DNA of 49,239 nucleotides from Cohnella nanjingensis (GCF_014212125.1 NZ_JACJVP010000004.1:146669-195907), one strand, 5' to 3'. Positions 30,827-41,207 are shown, counted from the first letter of the stretch. Made by a program: numbers and translations. Notes: a model not told the origin generated them from the letters alone.

Positions 30827-32383
30827 TTAAATCAAGGTGACGTTGTCCCGATCCCGCTTCGTGCGGGCCGGTTCCTTGCGTTTCTCCACCAGGCGGTTGA
30901 GAGCGTCCACGTATGCGCGCGCGCTCGCCTCGAGAATGTCCGTGCTGACGCCGCGTCCTTGGGCGCTGTACTCGCCTTGCTGCAGTACGACGTGCACTTC
31001 GCCGAGGGCGTCGGTGCCGTCGGTAACCGACTTGATCGAGTAATCGTCCAGCTCCGCCTCTTCGTTCGTGAGCGCCAGGATGGCCTGGTAGATCGCGTCC
31101 ACGGTGCCGTTGCCCTCGGCGGTATGCGAGGAGACGACGCCTTCCTTGCGCAGCTTGACCGTCGCGCTGGGCACGGCATGGCTGTCGAAGGCGACGACGA
31201 GCTGCTCGAGCGCGAATACTTCCGGCGTCTCGACGAGCTTCTCTTCGAGCAGCGCCAGGATATCCTCGTTGCTGACGTCCTTCTTGCGGTCGGCCACGTC
31301 CTTGAACTTGCCGAAGGCGGCGTTCACTTGCTCTTCGGTGAGGTTCTCGAAGCCGAGATCGACGAGCTTCTCGCGGAACGCGTGGCGGCCCGAGTGCTTG
31401 CCGAGCACGAGCTTGCTGTCCTTCAGGCCGATCGTCGCCGGGGAGATGATCTCGTAGGTCGTCTTCTCCTTCAGCACGCCGTCCTGATGGATGCCCGATT
31501 CGTGCGCGAACGCGTTGGCGCCGACGATCGCCTTGTTGCCCGGCACCGGCATGCCCGTCAGCTTGCTCACGAGGCGGCTCGTCTTGGCGATCTCTTGCAG
31601 ATGAAGCGTCGTGGACGCATCGAAGAACTCGGCGCGGGTCATGAGCGCGAGCGCCACTTCCTCGAGCGCCGTGTTGCCCGCCCGTTCGCCGATGCCGTTA
31701 ATCGTGCCTTCGATCTGATCGGCCCCGTTCAGGATGGCGGCCAGCGAGTTGGCCGTCGCCATGCCGAGATCGTCGTGGCAGTGCGCCGACAGTTGGATCT
31801 TCTCGATGTCCGGCACGTTCTCTTTTAAGGTTTTGAAAATGTTGCCGTACTCATACGGCGTCATATAGCCGACCGTATCCGGGATGTTCACGACATCCGC
31901 GCCGGCCTTGATCGCAAGCGCTGTCACTTCGCAGAGGAAGTCGAGCTCGGTGCGTCCGGCATCCTCCGCCGAGAATTCCACTTGCGCGAAGCGCGCCTTG
32001 GCGTACTTGATCATGCGTTCGGCCGTCTCCAGCACTTCGGCTTTCTCCATGCGAAGCTTGTGCTTCCGGTGAATCGGCGAGGTCGCGAGGAAGATGTGGA
32101 TCCGCGGATCCTGCGCGCCCTTCAGCGCCTCGACGACAGCGTCGATGTCCTTCTCGCGCGAACGCGCCAGGCCGACGACCGAAGCGTTCTTGACCGCGCG
32201 GGCCACCGCGTTCACCGCGGCCAAGTCGCCCGGGGAAGCGATCGGGAAGCCGGCTTCGATCCGGTCGACGCCGAGCTTCTCCAGCTGGAGCGCGATCTCG
32301 ACTTTCTCTTGGGTGTTCAGGTTGACGCCCGGGGATTGCTCGCCGTCGCGAAGCGTCGTATCGAAAATGTATATTTTACGCAT
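30827..32383 (-). CDS. leuA: 2-isopropylmalate synthase
   Basis: 518 residues, full length for the long bacterial type. The TIM barrel (about 1-270) has FDTTLRDGEQSPGV at the N-terminus and HCHDDLGMATAN with metal-binding histidines, plus NGIGERAGN. The C-terminal LeuA dimer domain (about 380-505) binds leucine for feedback inhibition. It condenses acetyl-CoA with 2-oxoisovalerate. I chose ATG 32383, the first codon of the conserved MRKIYIFDTTLRDGE; AGGAGG lies unusually far (15 bases) upstream. Part of ilvB-ilvN-ilvC-leuA-aminotransferase. Confidence 0.95.
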   Translation of the reverse strand: MRKIYIFDTTLRDGEQSPGVNLNTQEKVEIALQLEKLGVDRIEAGFPIASPGDLAAVNAVARAVKNASVVGLARSREKDIDAVVEALKGAQDPRIHIFLATSPIHRKHKLRMEKAEVLETAERMIKYAKARFAQVEFSAEDAGRTELDFLCEVTALAIKAGADVVNIPDTVGYMTPYEYGNIFKTLKENVPDIEKIQLSAHCHDDLGMATANSLAAILNGADQIEGTINGIGERAGNTALEEVALALMTRAEFFDASTTLHLQEIAKTSRLVSKLTGMPVPGNKAIVGANAFAHESGIHQDGVLKEKTTYEIISPATIGLKDSKLVLGKHSGRHAFREKLVDLGFENLTEEQVNAAFGKFKDVADRKKDVSNEDILALLEEKLVETPEVFALEQLVVAFDSHAVPSATVKLRKEGVVSSHTAEGNGTVDAIYQAILALTNEEAELDDYSIKSVTDGTDALGEVHVVLQQGEYSAQGRGVSTDILEASARAYVDALNRLVEKRKEPARTKRDRDNVTLI

Positions 32384-32492
32384 GGCTGGTACACCGCACC
32401 TCCTGGCATTACACATATGAGAGAAGAGAAGGCCGATGGATTCGGACCTTCTCCTCAATTATAGCACAGTATTGCCGTCGCGCCCGGCGCGA

Positions 32493-33500
<1,008 letters not shown>

Positions 33501-33550
33501 TTATTAATTGAAGCTGTAATAGGGCAACCCTCATGAAACGGGCGTCCCAA

Positions 33551-33606
33551 GAGAGAATCGCGGCGCCGTCCGGACGAGCCTCGGCCGGTCGGCGCGCGGT
33601 TCTCTC
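33551..33606 (-). other. Long intercistronic hairpin between ilvN and ilvC
   Basis: GAGAGAATCGCGGCGCCG and CGGCGCGCGGTTCTCTC pair over about 16 bases with few mismatches. There is no T-run. It may block nucleases and give ilvC a separate mRNA level; this is inferred. Confidence 0.5.
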
Positions 33607-33659
33607 CTCGAACACCCGCTCCCTGCGGGAGGCGGATGATGGATAAGAGCCGAGGCCGG

Positions 33660-34145
33660 TTAGCGGGAACCGCGCGTGAGCGCGGTCACCCCCGTCCGCG
33701 ACAGCTCGCGGATGCCGTACGGCTTGAGCAGTTCGATCATGGCGTCGATCTTCTCGGTATCGCCGACGACCTGCACGATGAGGCTGGCCGGGCTGATATC
33801 GACGACCGCGGCGCGGAACGTCTCGACGATGCCGAGAATCTCCGGCCGGGTCGACGGTTCGGCGCTGACCTTGATCAGGCCGAGCTCCCGTCCGACCATC
33901 GGATTCGAGCCGACGTCGATGACCTTGATGACGTCGACGATCTTGTAGAGCTGCTTCTGAATTTGTTCCAAGGTATGTTCGTCCCCGGTCGTCACGATGA
34001 CCATGCGGGACAGACCGGGTTCTTCCGACGCGCCTACCGTGATGCTCTCGATATTGAAGCCCCGGCGGCCGAACAAGCCGGATACGCGCTGCAGAACGCC
34101 GGGCTGGTCGTTCACGAGAATGGCGATGGTATGTTTAAGGTTCAT
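33660..34145 (-). CDS. ilvN: Acetolactate synthase small (regulatory) subunit
   Basis: 161 residues. The N-terminal ACT domain reads [20 protein letters not shown] and [18 protein letters not shown], the valine-binding region that confers feedback inhibition on IlvB; the C-terminal ALS_ss domain begins near residue 85 ([15 protein letters not shown]). ATG 34145 overlaps the ilvB stop (ATGA). A longer open frame continues upstream but is a shadow of ilvB. Confidence 0.95.
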   Translation of the reverse strand: MNLKHTIAILVNDQPGVLQRVSGLFGRRGFNIESITVGASEEPGLSRMVIVTTGDEHTLEQIQKQLYKIVDVIKVIDVGSNPMVGRELGLIKVSAEPSTRPEILGIVETFRAAVVDISPASLIVQVVGDTEKIDAMIELLKPYGIRELSRTGVTALTRGSR

Positions 34146-35887
34146 TCCGCATCCCCCATAATCATTTCGTCGATCGCGCTGCCTTGGGCGACCATCGGAT
34201 AGACGTTCTCGCCCTTGCGGACGACGAACTCGACGACGGCCGGTCCCGGATGCTTCAGCGCCGCATCCCAGGCTTGGCGCGCTTCCTCCTTGTTCGAGGC
34301 GCGGAACGCCTTGACGCCGTACGCCTCGGCCAGCTTCACGAAGTCGGGGCTGCCGGCCAGATCGATATGGCTGTACCGATTGTCGTAGATGAGCTCCTGC
34401 CATTGGCGAACCATCCCGAGCACTTGGTTGTTGATGATGGCCACCTTGACCGGAATGTTGTTGATCGCGCAGATGGCGAGCTCCTGCGCGCACATCTGCA
34501 TCCCGCCGTCGCCGTTGATCGAGACGACGGTGCGGTCCGGGTTGCCCATCTGCGCGCCGATGGCGGAAGGGAAGCCGAAGCCCATCGTGCCGAGGCCGCC
34601 GGAGGTGACCCAGGAGCGCGGCTTGTTGAACGGGTAGTACTGAGCCGCCCACATCTGATGCTGGCCGACGTCCGTCGTGACGATCGCGTCGCCGTTCGTC
34701 GTGTCGTGGATCATCGAGATGACCCACTGCGGCTTCAGCTCCGTCTCCGAATCGGAGTAGCTGAACGGCTTGCTCGCCTTCCATTCCTGGATCTGCGCGC
34801 GCCAGGCGTCCGCTTTGTCGGCGCGCTTCGCGCCGGCGATCGCCTGCTGGAGCACCGCCTTGACGTCGCCGACGATCGGGATGTCGGTCGGCACGTTCTT
34901 GCCGATCTCGGCCGGATCGATGTCGATGTGCACGATCTTCGCCTTCGGCGCGAACTCGGACAGCTTGCCGGTGACGCGGTCGTCGAACCGGGCGCCGATG
35001 TTGATGAGGAGATCGGCGTTCTGGATCGCGGTATTGGCGGTCCAAGTGCCGTGCATGCCCGGAAAGCCCATGTGCAGCTCTTGGCCGCTCGGGAAGGCGC
35101 CGAGTCCGAGCAGCGTCGTCGTGACCGGGATCTGCGTCTTGGTCGCGAATTCGAACACTTCCTCGTGCGCGCCGGAGTAGACGGCGCCGCCGCCGACGAG
35201 CAGGATCGGACGTTCCGACTGCTCGATCGCCCGGAGCATCTTGTCGACCTGCTGCTTGTTCGGCTGAATCGTCGGATTGTAGCCGCGCAGCTTGACTTCC
35301 TTGACCGGCTGGAACAGCGCCTTGGCGGCGGAGACGTCCTTCGGAATGTCGATCAGGACCGGTCCTTTGCGTCCCGTGTTCGCGATGTGGAACGCTTCAT
35401 GAATAATGCGGGGTAGATCCTCCGCTTTCTTGACCATATAGCTGTGCTTCGTGATCGGCATCGTGATGCCGACGATGTCCGCCTCCTGGAAGGCGTCCGT
35501 GCCGATCAGGCTCGAGATGACGTTGCCGGTGATGACGACGAGCGGCACCGAGTCCATGTAAGCCGTCGCGATGCCGGTGACGAGATTGGTCGCCCCCGGG
35601 CCCGAAGTAGCGATGCAGACGCCGACTTTGCCCGTGCTGCGGGCATAGCCGTCGGCCGCGTGGATGGCGCCTTGTTCGTGACGGGTCAGCAGATGGTTGA
35701 AATCCTCGAAGCCGTACATGGCGTCGTAGATGTACAGAACCGCGCCGCCCGGATAGCCGAAGACGCAATCGACGCCCTCCAATAACAAGCTCCGGAGCAG
35801 CATTTCAGATCCCGTGATGACTTCTTGCTTGCCCCATTTTTCAATCAATTCTTCTTTGGACTTCAGTGTGGCACTATGCGCGCTCAT
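34142..35887 (-). CDS. ilvB: Acetolactate synthase large (catalytic) subunit
   Basis: 581 residues, full length. ThDP-dependent condensation of pyruvate with pyruvate or 2-oxobutyrate. The catalytic glutamate is Glu71 in [18 protein letters not shown]; the ThDP/Mg motif is [13 protein letters not shown] ... AIINN; the central FAD-binding domain is at about 200-340 ([17 protein letters not shown]). ATG 35887 follows AAAGGAGG. First gene of the ilv-leu operon, with a T-box leader and a consensus-like promoter upstream. Confidence 0.97.
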   Translation of the reverse strand: MSAHSATLKSKEELIEKWGKQEVITGSEMLLRSLLLEGVDCVFGYPGGAVLYIYDAMYGFEDFNHLLTRHEQGAIHAADGYARSTGKVGVCIATSGPGATNLVTGIATAYMDSVPLVVITGNVISSLIGTDAFQEADIVGITMPITKHSYMVKKAEDLPRIIHEAFHIANTGRKGPVLIDIPKDVSAAKALFQPVKEVKLRGYNPTIQPNKQQVDKMLRAIEQSERPILLVGGGAVYSGAHEEVFEFATKTQIPVTTTLLGLGAFPSGQELHMGFPGMHGTWTANTAIQNADLLINIGARFDDRVTGKLSEFAPKAKIVHIDIDPAEIGKNVPTDIPIVGDVKAVLQQAIAGAKRADKADAWRAQIQEWKASKPFSYSDSETELKPQWVISMIHDTTNGDAIVTTDVGQHQMWAAQYYPFNKPRSWVTSGGLGTMGFGFPSAIGAQMGNPDRTVVSINGDGGMQMCAQELAICAINNIPVKVAIINNQVLGMVRQWQELIYDNRYSHIDLAGSPDFVKLAEAYGVKAFRASNKEEARQAWDAALKHPGPAVVEFVVRKGENVYPMVAQGSAIDEMIMGDAE

Positions 35888-35919
35888 CCGTCATCCTCCT
35901 TTCGAAATGTTCGAGTGAA

Positions 35920-36254
35920 ATCAAAAAGCCCTTCATCCACAAAACGTCGACATAGACGTTCTGGGACGAAAGGCTGTTCCTTCCGCGGTACCACCCGGGT
36001 TCGCCGACCACCTCGCGGTGGACGACCTCGTCAAGTACAAAGCGCATGATGTAACATCTGCTTCCGTACTTGGGGCGCGATAACGTGCGCTACGCGATTC
36101 CCCCTACTGCGCCGGCATGGCGGTTCAGGAGAACAGCTCCGAGGAGACCTTGCGTGCAGGGGTTCTGGCATCGGTCGCAGCAATCCCGACGCTCTCTGAG
36201 CAAAAGAGCCCTTACGCTTCTTCCTCTTCACGGCTGTTCAAGTTGCATCAAGTT
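35920..36254 (-). promoter_or_regulatory. T-box leader of the ilv-leu operon
   Basis: The T-box core GGGTGGTACCGCGG is on the minus strand (35984-35996 covers its centre). Stem I is bounded by GAACAGC and GCTGTTC, with GAGGA/TCCTC and GCGT/ACGC helices inside. The T-box is followed by a terminator hairpin (35922-35976: AGCCTTTCGTCC pairing with GGATGAAGGGCT, then TTTTT). Uncharged tRNA would favour the antiterminator and switch on ilvB and the genes after it. The specifier codon is uncertain: GTC (Val) lies in the internal loop, with CTC (Leu) overlapping it. Confidence 0.88.
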
Positions 36255-36260
36255 GTACTC

Positions 36261-36289
36261 ATTATATGCCTCGCCCGACGGTTCGTCAA
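36261..36289 (-). promoter_or_regulatory. SigA promoter of the ilv-leu operon
   Basis: TTGACG (36284-36289) and TATAAT (36261-36266) on the minus strand, 17 bases apart, just upstream of the T-box stem I. Confidence 0.8.
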
Positions 36290-36411
36290 TACGCGTATGA
36301 AGATTCGCGGAGAGCAGACCGCTTGGCATGGTCATACGATACAGCATGCCCCGCTGCTGCTTGAGGCTAGCTTGCAGCAGCGATCCCGTCACTATGCAGG
36401 AGGTGCCGCGA

Positions 36412-36918
36412 ATGATTCGATGGAAACGGCGAAGCGACCTGAATGGCATTGTCCAACTCGTCCGAACGGAGCTTATCCCGCTCTCTCCGCGCCAGCATCC
36501 GCGCGACCGCAGGCTGACCGATCACGTGAAGGAGCGCCTGAACCGCGGCGTCACGCTCGTCGTCTCGCGCACCCGCGGCGGCGAGCCGTTCGCCTTCCTC
36601 CACATGATCGTCCAGCAAGAGACGCTGTTCGTCGACCTGCTCGCGGTCGGCGCCAACCATCAGAACCGGCATTGGGGCTCGGAGCTGATGCGGCAAGCCG
36701 AAGCCTACGGCCGCAAGCACGGCTGCAAGCAAGCGCGGCTCTACGTCGACGAAGGCAACTACCGCGGACAGCGCTTCTACCAGCGTCTCGGCTATTCGGT
36801 CATAGGCTATAGGTCCGACTTTCAATGCTACGAGATGGTCAAACCGCTGTCCGCGAACAGCTCCTTCACTCCCGTCGCTCCAGCCGAAGGGGCTTGGCAC
36901 CAATCGGGATTGCGCTAG
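36412..36918 (+). CDS. GNAT family N-acetyltransferase
   Basis: 168 residues. GNAT fold: substrate-side N-terminus (IRWKRRSDLNGIVQLVRTEL), then the acetyl-CoA site around VDLLAVGANHQNRHWGSELM and the C-terminal GQRFYQRLGYSVIGY. The substrate is not known. ATG 36412 follows AGGAGG; the open frame upstream lacks a site. A 9-bp inverted repeat (36352-36382) lies in its leader. Its last 53 bases overlap the end of the converging DUF4166 gene on the other strand. Confidence 0.85.
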   Translation: MIRWKRRSDLNGIVQLVRTELIPLSPRQHPRDRRLTDHVKERLNRGVTLVVSRTRGGEPFAFLHMIVQQETLFVDLLAVGANHQNRHWGSELMRQAEAYGRKHGCKQARLYVDEGNYRGQRFYQRLGYSVIGYRSDFQCYEMVKPLSANSSFTPVAPAEGAWHQSGLR

Positions 36919-37543
36919 CGCTCATGGTCTTGAACGCCGCCTGGAAGGCGCCTTCATAGGCGAAGACCGGTCCCGCGATCGGATGGCGTACCGCCACCGT
37001 TATCCGATAGCATGCCGCATCGTCGTCATACCATTCGCAGACTTCGGCGATGCCGGTGCAAACGGACGGGAAGCGGAAGCCTAGGGGCCCCTCGTAGAAG
37101 CGCTGCTCCCCGGAGCGGATCCGAATCCCGCCGTTCGGCGCGACGGCCAGATCGAGGTCGACCGCCAGATGCTGGCGGTTGCCCAGGTAGTCGACGATCC
37201 GTCCTCGCTCGCCGCTATAGATCATCGTCGCTTCGAAGCGTCTGCGGGCGTCCGCGAATTGAAAGGCGCGGTTCCAGGTTACGGTCTCCCGCCCCAGTTC
37301 GTCGCGGTAGGCGTAGTTCGCGATCTTGAAGGGTACGCTCCGGCCGGACTGCGGAAACATGATGTTCCTCGTCGCGCCGAGCGCAAGCGGCAATACCGCC
37401 CACTTGGCGTGCCAGATTCGGTCCATGACGCCCGCTCCGAACGAGGCGATCCCATCGGCGCTCGAGAAGCCGAAACGCTCGCGGATCTTCGGATGAAGCC
37501 GCGCGAAGTCGTCCCCTAGCGCCAGCTCATAGATGGACGGCAT
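36866..37543 (-). CDS. DUF4166 domain protein
   Basis: 225 residues resembling DUF4166 (YELALGDDFARLHPKIRERFG, WNRAFQFADARRRFEATMIYS, RFPSVCTGIAEVCEWYDD). The family fold is described as lipid- or coat-associated in places, but no activity is established. ATG 37543 follows GGAGGG. It overlaps the DoxX-like gene before it by 17 bases and is the last gene of a DCC-DoxX-DUF4166 cassette. Its 3' end overlaps the GNAT gene on the opposite strand. Confidence 0.8.
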   Translation of the reverse strand: MPSIYELALGDDFARLHPKIRERFGFSSADGIASFGAGVMDRIWHAKWAVLPLALGATRNIMFPQSGRSVPFKIANYAYRDELGRETVTWNRAFQFADARRRFEATMIYSGERGRIVDYLGNRQHLAVDLDLAVAPNGGIRIRSGEQRFYEGPLGFRFPSVCTGIAEVCEWYDDDAACYRITVAVRHPIAGPVFAYEGAFQAAFKTMSASAIPIGAKPLRLERRE

Positions 37544-38480
37544 CGCGATTCCCTCCTCTCCGTTCCGGCGTTGCCGGCTTCCGCCTGCAGTTGCCGGCCC
37601 GCGGGAGTCCCGCCGCCGTCCCGGCCGCGATGCCGCTAAGCGCGAGCATCGGCAGCGCCAGCGTCAACGGGCCGAACGGCGCGTTCATCAGCGACGGCTG
37701 CGCCGCCGCGCCGGCCGCCGTCAACAGGATCAACAGGATTGCCTGCGCCCCGAACGTCCAGCCTCGGCGATGCCAGCGGACGACCGCCGCGCCGATCAGC
37801 AGCTCGGCCGCGCCCAGCGCGAACAAAGCCTGCTCCTCGCGGCCGGGGAACCAACCCGCGGCTTGCATCAACGCGAGCTCGCCGGATGCCGGGTGGAGCA
37901 TCTTCGGCGCCAATCCCTCGTAGATCCAGCACGATGCCAACGCCAGGACGCTCAGCGCGTGCGTCAGCGTCTGCCGCAGGCTGAGCGCGGGCGCGATCCC
38001 CCGCTCCAGCCACAGCTTCAGCGCGTCGAAGCTCCAGGCGGTCGCCCATCCGAAAAGCGGGCGGAAGACCGCGCGGTCGAACAGCCGGCCGAGCGCCCCG
38101 AATCGCGTATCATAATCGTACCGGGTCGCGAAGGCAAGCTTGCCGTCCGGCAGCGGGACATACCGCCAATAGCCGGCGCCGCTGCGAATCAGCGAGCGCG
38201 GGTCGTCGGAGGCGAAGCGCAGGGCGGACACCCGGCTGCCGTCCTGTCCCTCCTTCGCTGCCGCCGCGCGGCCGGTCCCGCCGATGTTCAGGCCGAAGCC
38301 GATATGCGTCGCATAGCGGAAGGCCTGGACGCGCGCCTCGGGCGCCTTCGGCAGATAGGCGATCTCCGAGAATCGCAGATCCCACTGCTCATGCAGCCCA
38401 GGCGTCTGCGTATGCCGCCATAGCGTCTCCATGTCCGCCTCGATTACCGTCTCCACGTAGATCGGTTTCCCTTTCCTCAT
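37527..38480 (-). CDS. SRPBCC-domain / DoxX-like membrane fusion protein
   Basis: 317 residues. The N-terminal 150 residues look like a START/SRPBCC hydrophobic-ligand domain (VETVIEADMETLWRHTQTP, HEQWDLRFSEI, YWRYVPLPDGKLAFATRYDY). The C-terminal half has four membrane segments of the DoxX-like type (LALMQAAGWFPGREEQALF, then LLIGAAVV and AILLILLTAAGAAAQ). ATG 38480 follows GGAGGGG and overlaps the DCC gene stop (ATGA). The open frame upstream is a shadow. Possibly a membrane lipid- or redox-linked protein; function unknown. Confidence 0.82.
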   Translation of the reverse strand: MRKGKPIYVETVIEADMETLWRHTQTPGLHEQWDLRFSEIAYLPKAPEARVQAFRYATHIGFGLNIGGTGRAAAAKEGQDGSRVSALRFASDDPRSLIRSGAGYWRYVPLPDGKLAFATRYDYDTRFGALGRLFDRAVFRPLFGWATAWSFDALKLWLERGIAPALSLRQTLTHALSVLALASCWIYEGLAPKMLHPASGELALMQAAGWFPGREEQALFALGAAELLIGAAVVRWHRRGWTFGAQAILLILLTAAGAAAQPSLMNAPFGPLTLALPMLALSGIAAGTAAGLPRAGNCRRKPATPERRGGNRDAVHL

Positions 38481-38941
38481 CGTTGCGTCCCCTCCTGCTC
38501 CGTCTCCCGCATTCGGCTGCGCGCTTCGTCGTTCGACCGCAAGTCGCAAGCGCCGGCCCCGGCTCCGTCTAACGGGAACCAGCGCCGCCTCCTCGCGGCG
38601 ATCCAATCGTACGCGCGATCCCGCCAGCGTGCCGGCACGAGGATGCCCCCGTACAGCAGCGGCCAGCCCCCGTCCAGATGCCGGAAGACGCGCAGCGCCG
38701 CCTCGGACCTCGCGTAATATCGTCCGCGCATGATCATGACGAACGTGCCGTTCTCGGGCGCGTGCAGACGGCCCTGGGCAAGCGCCTGGCGTCCGTATTC
38801 GGAATCGAGCGCCGCGAAGCGGAAGCGGCGCGCGGAATCCCGCTTGGCCACGAACCGGGTTAGGTTCCGGCAGAGCAGGCATTGCCCGTCGATGAGCAGA
38901 ACGATCGATTCGGCTTGGGACGCGGATGTTTGTCGTCTCAT
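38477..38941 (-). CDS. DCC-family thiol-disulfide oxidoreductase-like protein (DUF393)
   Basis: 154 residues. The family signature DGxCxxC appears as IDGQCLLCRNLTRF (Cys21, Cys24), followed by RFRFAALDSEYG and the VPARWRDRAYDWIAARR segment, all typical of DCC/DUF393 proteins with a thioredoxin-like fold. Redox activity is predicted but not proven for the family. ATG 38941 follows AAGGAGG. First gene of a three-gene cassette in which every junction overlaps. Confidence 0.88.
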   Translation of the reverse strand: MRRQTSASQAESIVLLIDGQCLLCRNLTRFVAKRDSARRFRFAALDSEYGRQALAQGRLHAPENGTFVMIMRGRYYARSEAALRVFRHLDGGWPLLYGGILVPARWRDRAYDWIAARRRRWFPLDGAGAGACDLRSNDEARSRMRETEQEGTQR

Positions 38942-39021
38942 CGTGATCGCCTCCTTGCTATATCGTCATTGTAGACGAGCGGAGGCCGGCTGCTCAGGAC
39001 CAAATTCCGTGGCCGGACAAC

Positions 39022-39050
39022 TCAAAAAGGTACTACATCGCGTAGTACCT
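39022..39050 (-). terminator. Terminator of the kinase/regulator operon
   Basis: AGGTACTAC and GTAGTACCT form a 9-bp perfect stem followed by TTTTTGAG in the leftward direction. Upstream, 39110-39150 has a small run of repeated TCTGCATG words. The rest of 38942-39197 shows no gene. Confidence 0.8.
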
Positions 39051-39197
39051 CGTTAGACGTATCGTATACGGTTGTCGGAGCGGCGTTGCGTTCCTTTACG
39101 GCAGCTCTGCATGGCGCTCTGCATGTCTGCATGGCGGCTCTGCAGTTTGCTTTGCGTTGCGCCCCAGCATAGCAACTCCGTGCAACGACTTATTCCC

Positions 39198-39860
39198 TTA
39201 CTCGTCGTTCCGCGTCTCGCCCCGCTTTTCATGTCGATCCGCCGCGAGTCCCTTGCGCCGCACCTTGTCGACCGCCTCTTTGCCGCTGCGGACTTGGAGC
39301 TTCTTCAGAATCTTGTTCACTTGATTTTTGAGCGTGCTCTCCGCTTTGTACAGCCGCTTCTCGATCTGGGGATGCGTGTAGCCCCGCTCGATCATCTCGT
39401 ACACTTCCCGTTCGGCCGGCGTGAGCGGCTTGAGCTGCTCCTCCCGCTTCAGCCTGGCGAACTCCTTGAGCAGCGCCTCCATCGCCCCGGGATGATGATA
39501 GACGCCGCGGATCGCGTGCGGCAGCTCCCGATACCGGCTCTTCTCCAAGTACTGCACGGCGCCCGCCGTGAACGCGTCGGTCATCGTCTTCTCGTCGGTA
39601 TCCGAGGTGAGCATGACGACCCGCATGGGACGAATCTCGAGCATCTCCATGGCGGCGTAGATCCCGTCGCGGCCCGTCTCGGAAAGATGTACGTCCATGA
39701 GGACGACGTCGAAGTCGAGCGTGCGCGCCAACTGCAGCGCTTCTTCGGCATTCGTCGCCGCGCCTACGATCAGCAAGTCCTCTTCCCGGTTCAGGAAGGC
39801 GCTCATCGCTTTGATCCAATCCGGATCGTCCTCCACGAGCAGCAATCGGATTCGGTTCAT
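39198..39860 (-). CDS. Response regulator with LuxR-type DNA-binding domain
   Basis: 220 residues. The receiver domain (1-120) has LLVEDD, phospho-acceptor Asp56 in VVLMDVHLS, and conserved Thr/Lys (MLTSD, EKS). The C-terminal helix-turn-helix (LTPAEREVYEMIERGYTHPQIEKRL, then ESTLKNQVNKILKKL) is of the NarL/LuxR type. ATG 39860 follows GAGGGG and overlaps the kinase stop (ATGA). Cognate partner of the kinase upstream; target genes unknown. Confidence 0.92.
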   Translation of the reverse strand: MNRIRLLLVEDDPDWIKAMSAFLNREEDLLIVGAATNAEEALQLARTLDFDVVLMDVHLSETGRDGIYAAMEMLEIRPMRVVMLTSDTDEKTMTDAFTAGAVQYLEKSRYRELPHAIRGVYHHPGAMEALLKEFARLKREEQLKPLTPAEREVYEMIERGYTHPQIEKRLYKAESTLKNQVNKILKKLQVRSGKEAVDKVRRKGLAADRHEKRGETRNDE

Positions 39861-41176
39861 GCCATTCCCCTCTTCCTCGGCAGATGCAGCGAGACGACGG
39901 TACCTGCCCCGACCGTGCTGGCGATGTCCGCATATCCCCCGCATTTCTCCATCACCTGATAGACGTAGGACAAGCCGAGCCCGTAGTTGTCCCGATTCGG
40001 CTTGGTGCTGTAGAACGGCTCCCAGACGCGCGGGATCGCCTCCGGCGGGATGCCGTCTCCCGAATCCAGGACGCGCAGCACCGCCTCCTTGCGTCCCTGT
40101 TCCACGACGACGCGGATGACGCCGCCGCCGGGCATCGCCTCGGCCGCGTTCGCCAAGACGTTGTCGAACGCTTCGCGCAGGTGAACGGGGTCCGCGAGCA
40201 CGACCGGCCGGGCCGAATAATCTTCGGCCACTTGGACTTCCCGCTCCGCGAGCCACGCCCGGCGCCGGTCCAGGCAAGCCTGCGCCACCTGGTCCAGCCG
40301 GCACGGCTCCGGATGCCAAGCGAGGTCCCGGGTCCGGCTATGAACGCGGTTCGTCATGTCCATCAAGTGATCGGCGGCGTTCGCGATCACTTGGAGATGC
40401 TCGCGGGCTTCCGCTTCGTCCGCGATCAAAGCGCGCTTGGCGTTGTCCACGCTGATCGCAATCTTGCCGACTTCGTTTTTCACCGCGTGGTTCAACAACC
40501 CGGTGCTCATCCGAGCCGCCTTCATCGCGCCTTGCAGCGAGTCGTTCTCTAGCCGCACCTTCACGCCCAGCACGCCGTAGACGAAGACGCAGAGCACCGC
40601 GAGCGCGAACGAATAGACCAGGAACAACGATATGTACCGGAAAAAATCGAAGTCGGGCGACAAAGCCTTGGCTACGTTGATCAATGCGATCACGCCCAGC
40701 AGGGTGGGGACGGTGATCAGCGCCGTAATGAGACGATTCCGCTTCGTTCGCAGATTCGTCTCTCGCAAGTACGAACGGATCAACAGCCAGCAAGCCGTCA
40801 AATAGTAGGGAACCGTCCAGATCAGCAGCAGCTTGAAATTCAGCGCCAACTCCGGCGTGAACAGCGTCGCGGCGATCGTCGCCGCAACCGGGACGAGCAG
40901 CGCCGCCTTCCAGCTCCGCCTCGTGCGCACGCGGGGGGCCGAACCGGCGTAAACGATGCTGAAGACCAGGACGCCGTACGGAGTGAGCGTATGGTTCAGC
41001 ATCTCGGCGAGCCGTGCCCAGAACGCCAGATCCGGGGCACGGAAGGCTGTCTCCGCCAGGCCTCCGAGCGCGGCGCTGAGCAGGAAAAACGCCGCCCAGC
41101 GGTTCGCTTCGTTCCGGTAATGAGCGGCCAGCAGCAGCGCGGCGGCCGTCGCCAACACAACAAGATAAGAGAGCAT
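39857..41176 (-). CDS. Membrane sensor histidine kinase
   Basis: 439 residues. Six or seven N-terminal membrane segments (1-205) with no obvious extracellular domain, then a divergent H-box LLNHAVKNEVGKI (His230) and HATPase_c with NVLANAAEAM, DSGDGIP, and NYGLGLSYVYQV. The seven-helix sensor and NHAVKNE-type H-box resemble kinases that respond to membrane or envelope state. It is cotranscribed with the LuxR-type regulator. A promoter with a TGTTATAAT extended -10 precedes it. The signal is unknown. Confidence 0.9.
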   Translation of the reverse strand: MLSYLVVLATAAALLLAAHYRNEANRWAAFFLLSAALGGLAETAFRAPDLAFWARLAEMLNHTLTPYGVLVFSIVYAGSAPRVRTRRSWKAALLVPVAATIAATLFTPELALNFKLLLIWTVPYYLTACWLLIRSYLRETNLRTKRNRLITALITVPTLLGVIALINVAKALSPDFDFFRYISLFLVYSFALAVLCVFVYGVLGVKVRLENDSLQGAMKAARMSTGLLNHAVKNEVGKIAISVDNAKRALIADEAEAREHLQVIANAADHLMDMTNRVHSRTRDLAWHPEPCRLDQVAQACLDRRRAWLAEREVQVAEDYSARPVVLADPVHLREAFDNVLANAAEAMPGGGVIRVVVEQGRKEAVLRVLDSGDGIPPEAIPRVWEPFYSTKPNRDNYGLGLSYVYQVMEKCGGYADIASTVGAGTVVSLHLPRKRGMA

Positions 41177-41207
41177 CGCAGCACCTTAAGCTCCGTCTTT
41201 GTCGGTC

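Noticed and set aside
38483..38882. Upstream extension of the DoxX-like frame to 451 residues
   Set aside because: It is out-of-frame reading of the DCC gene; a good start with GGAGGGG lies at 38480.
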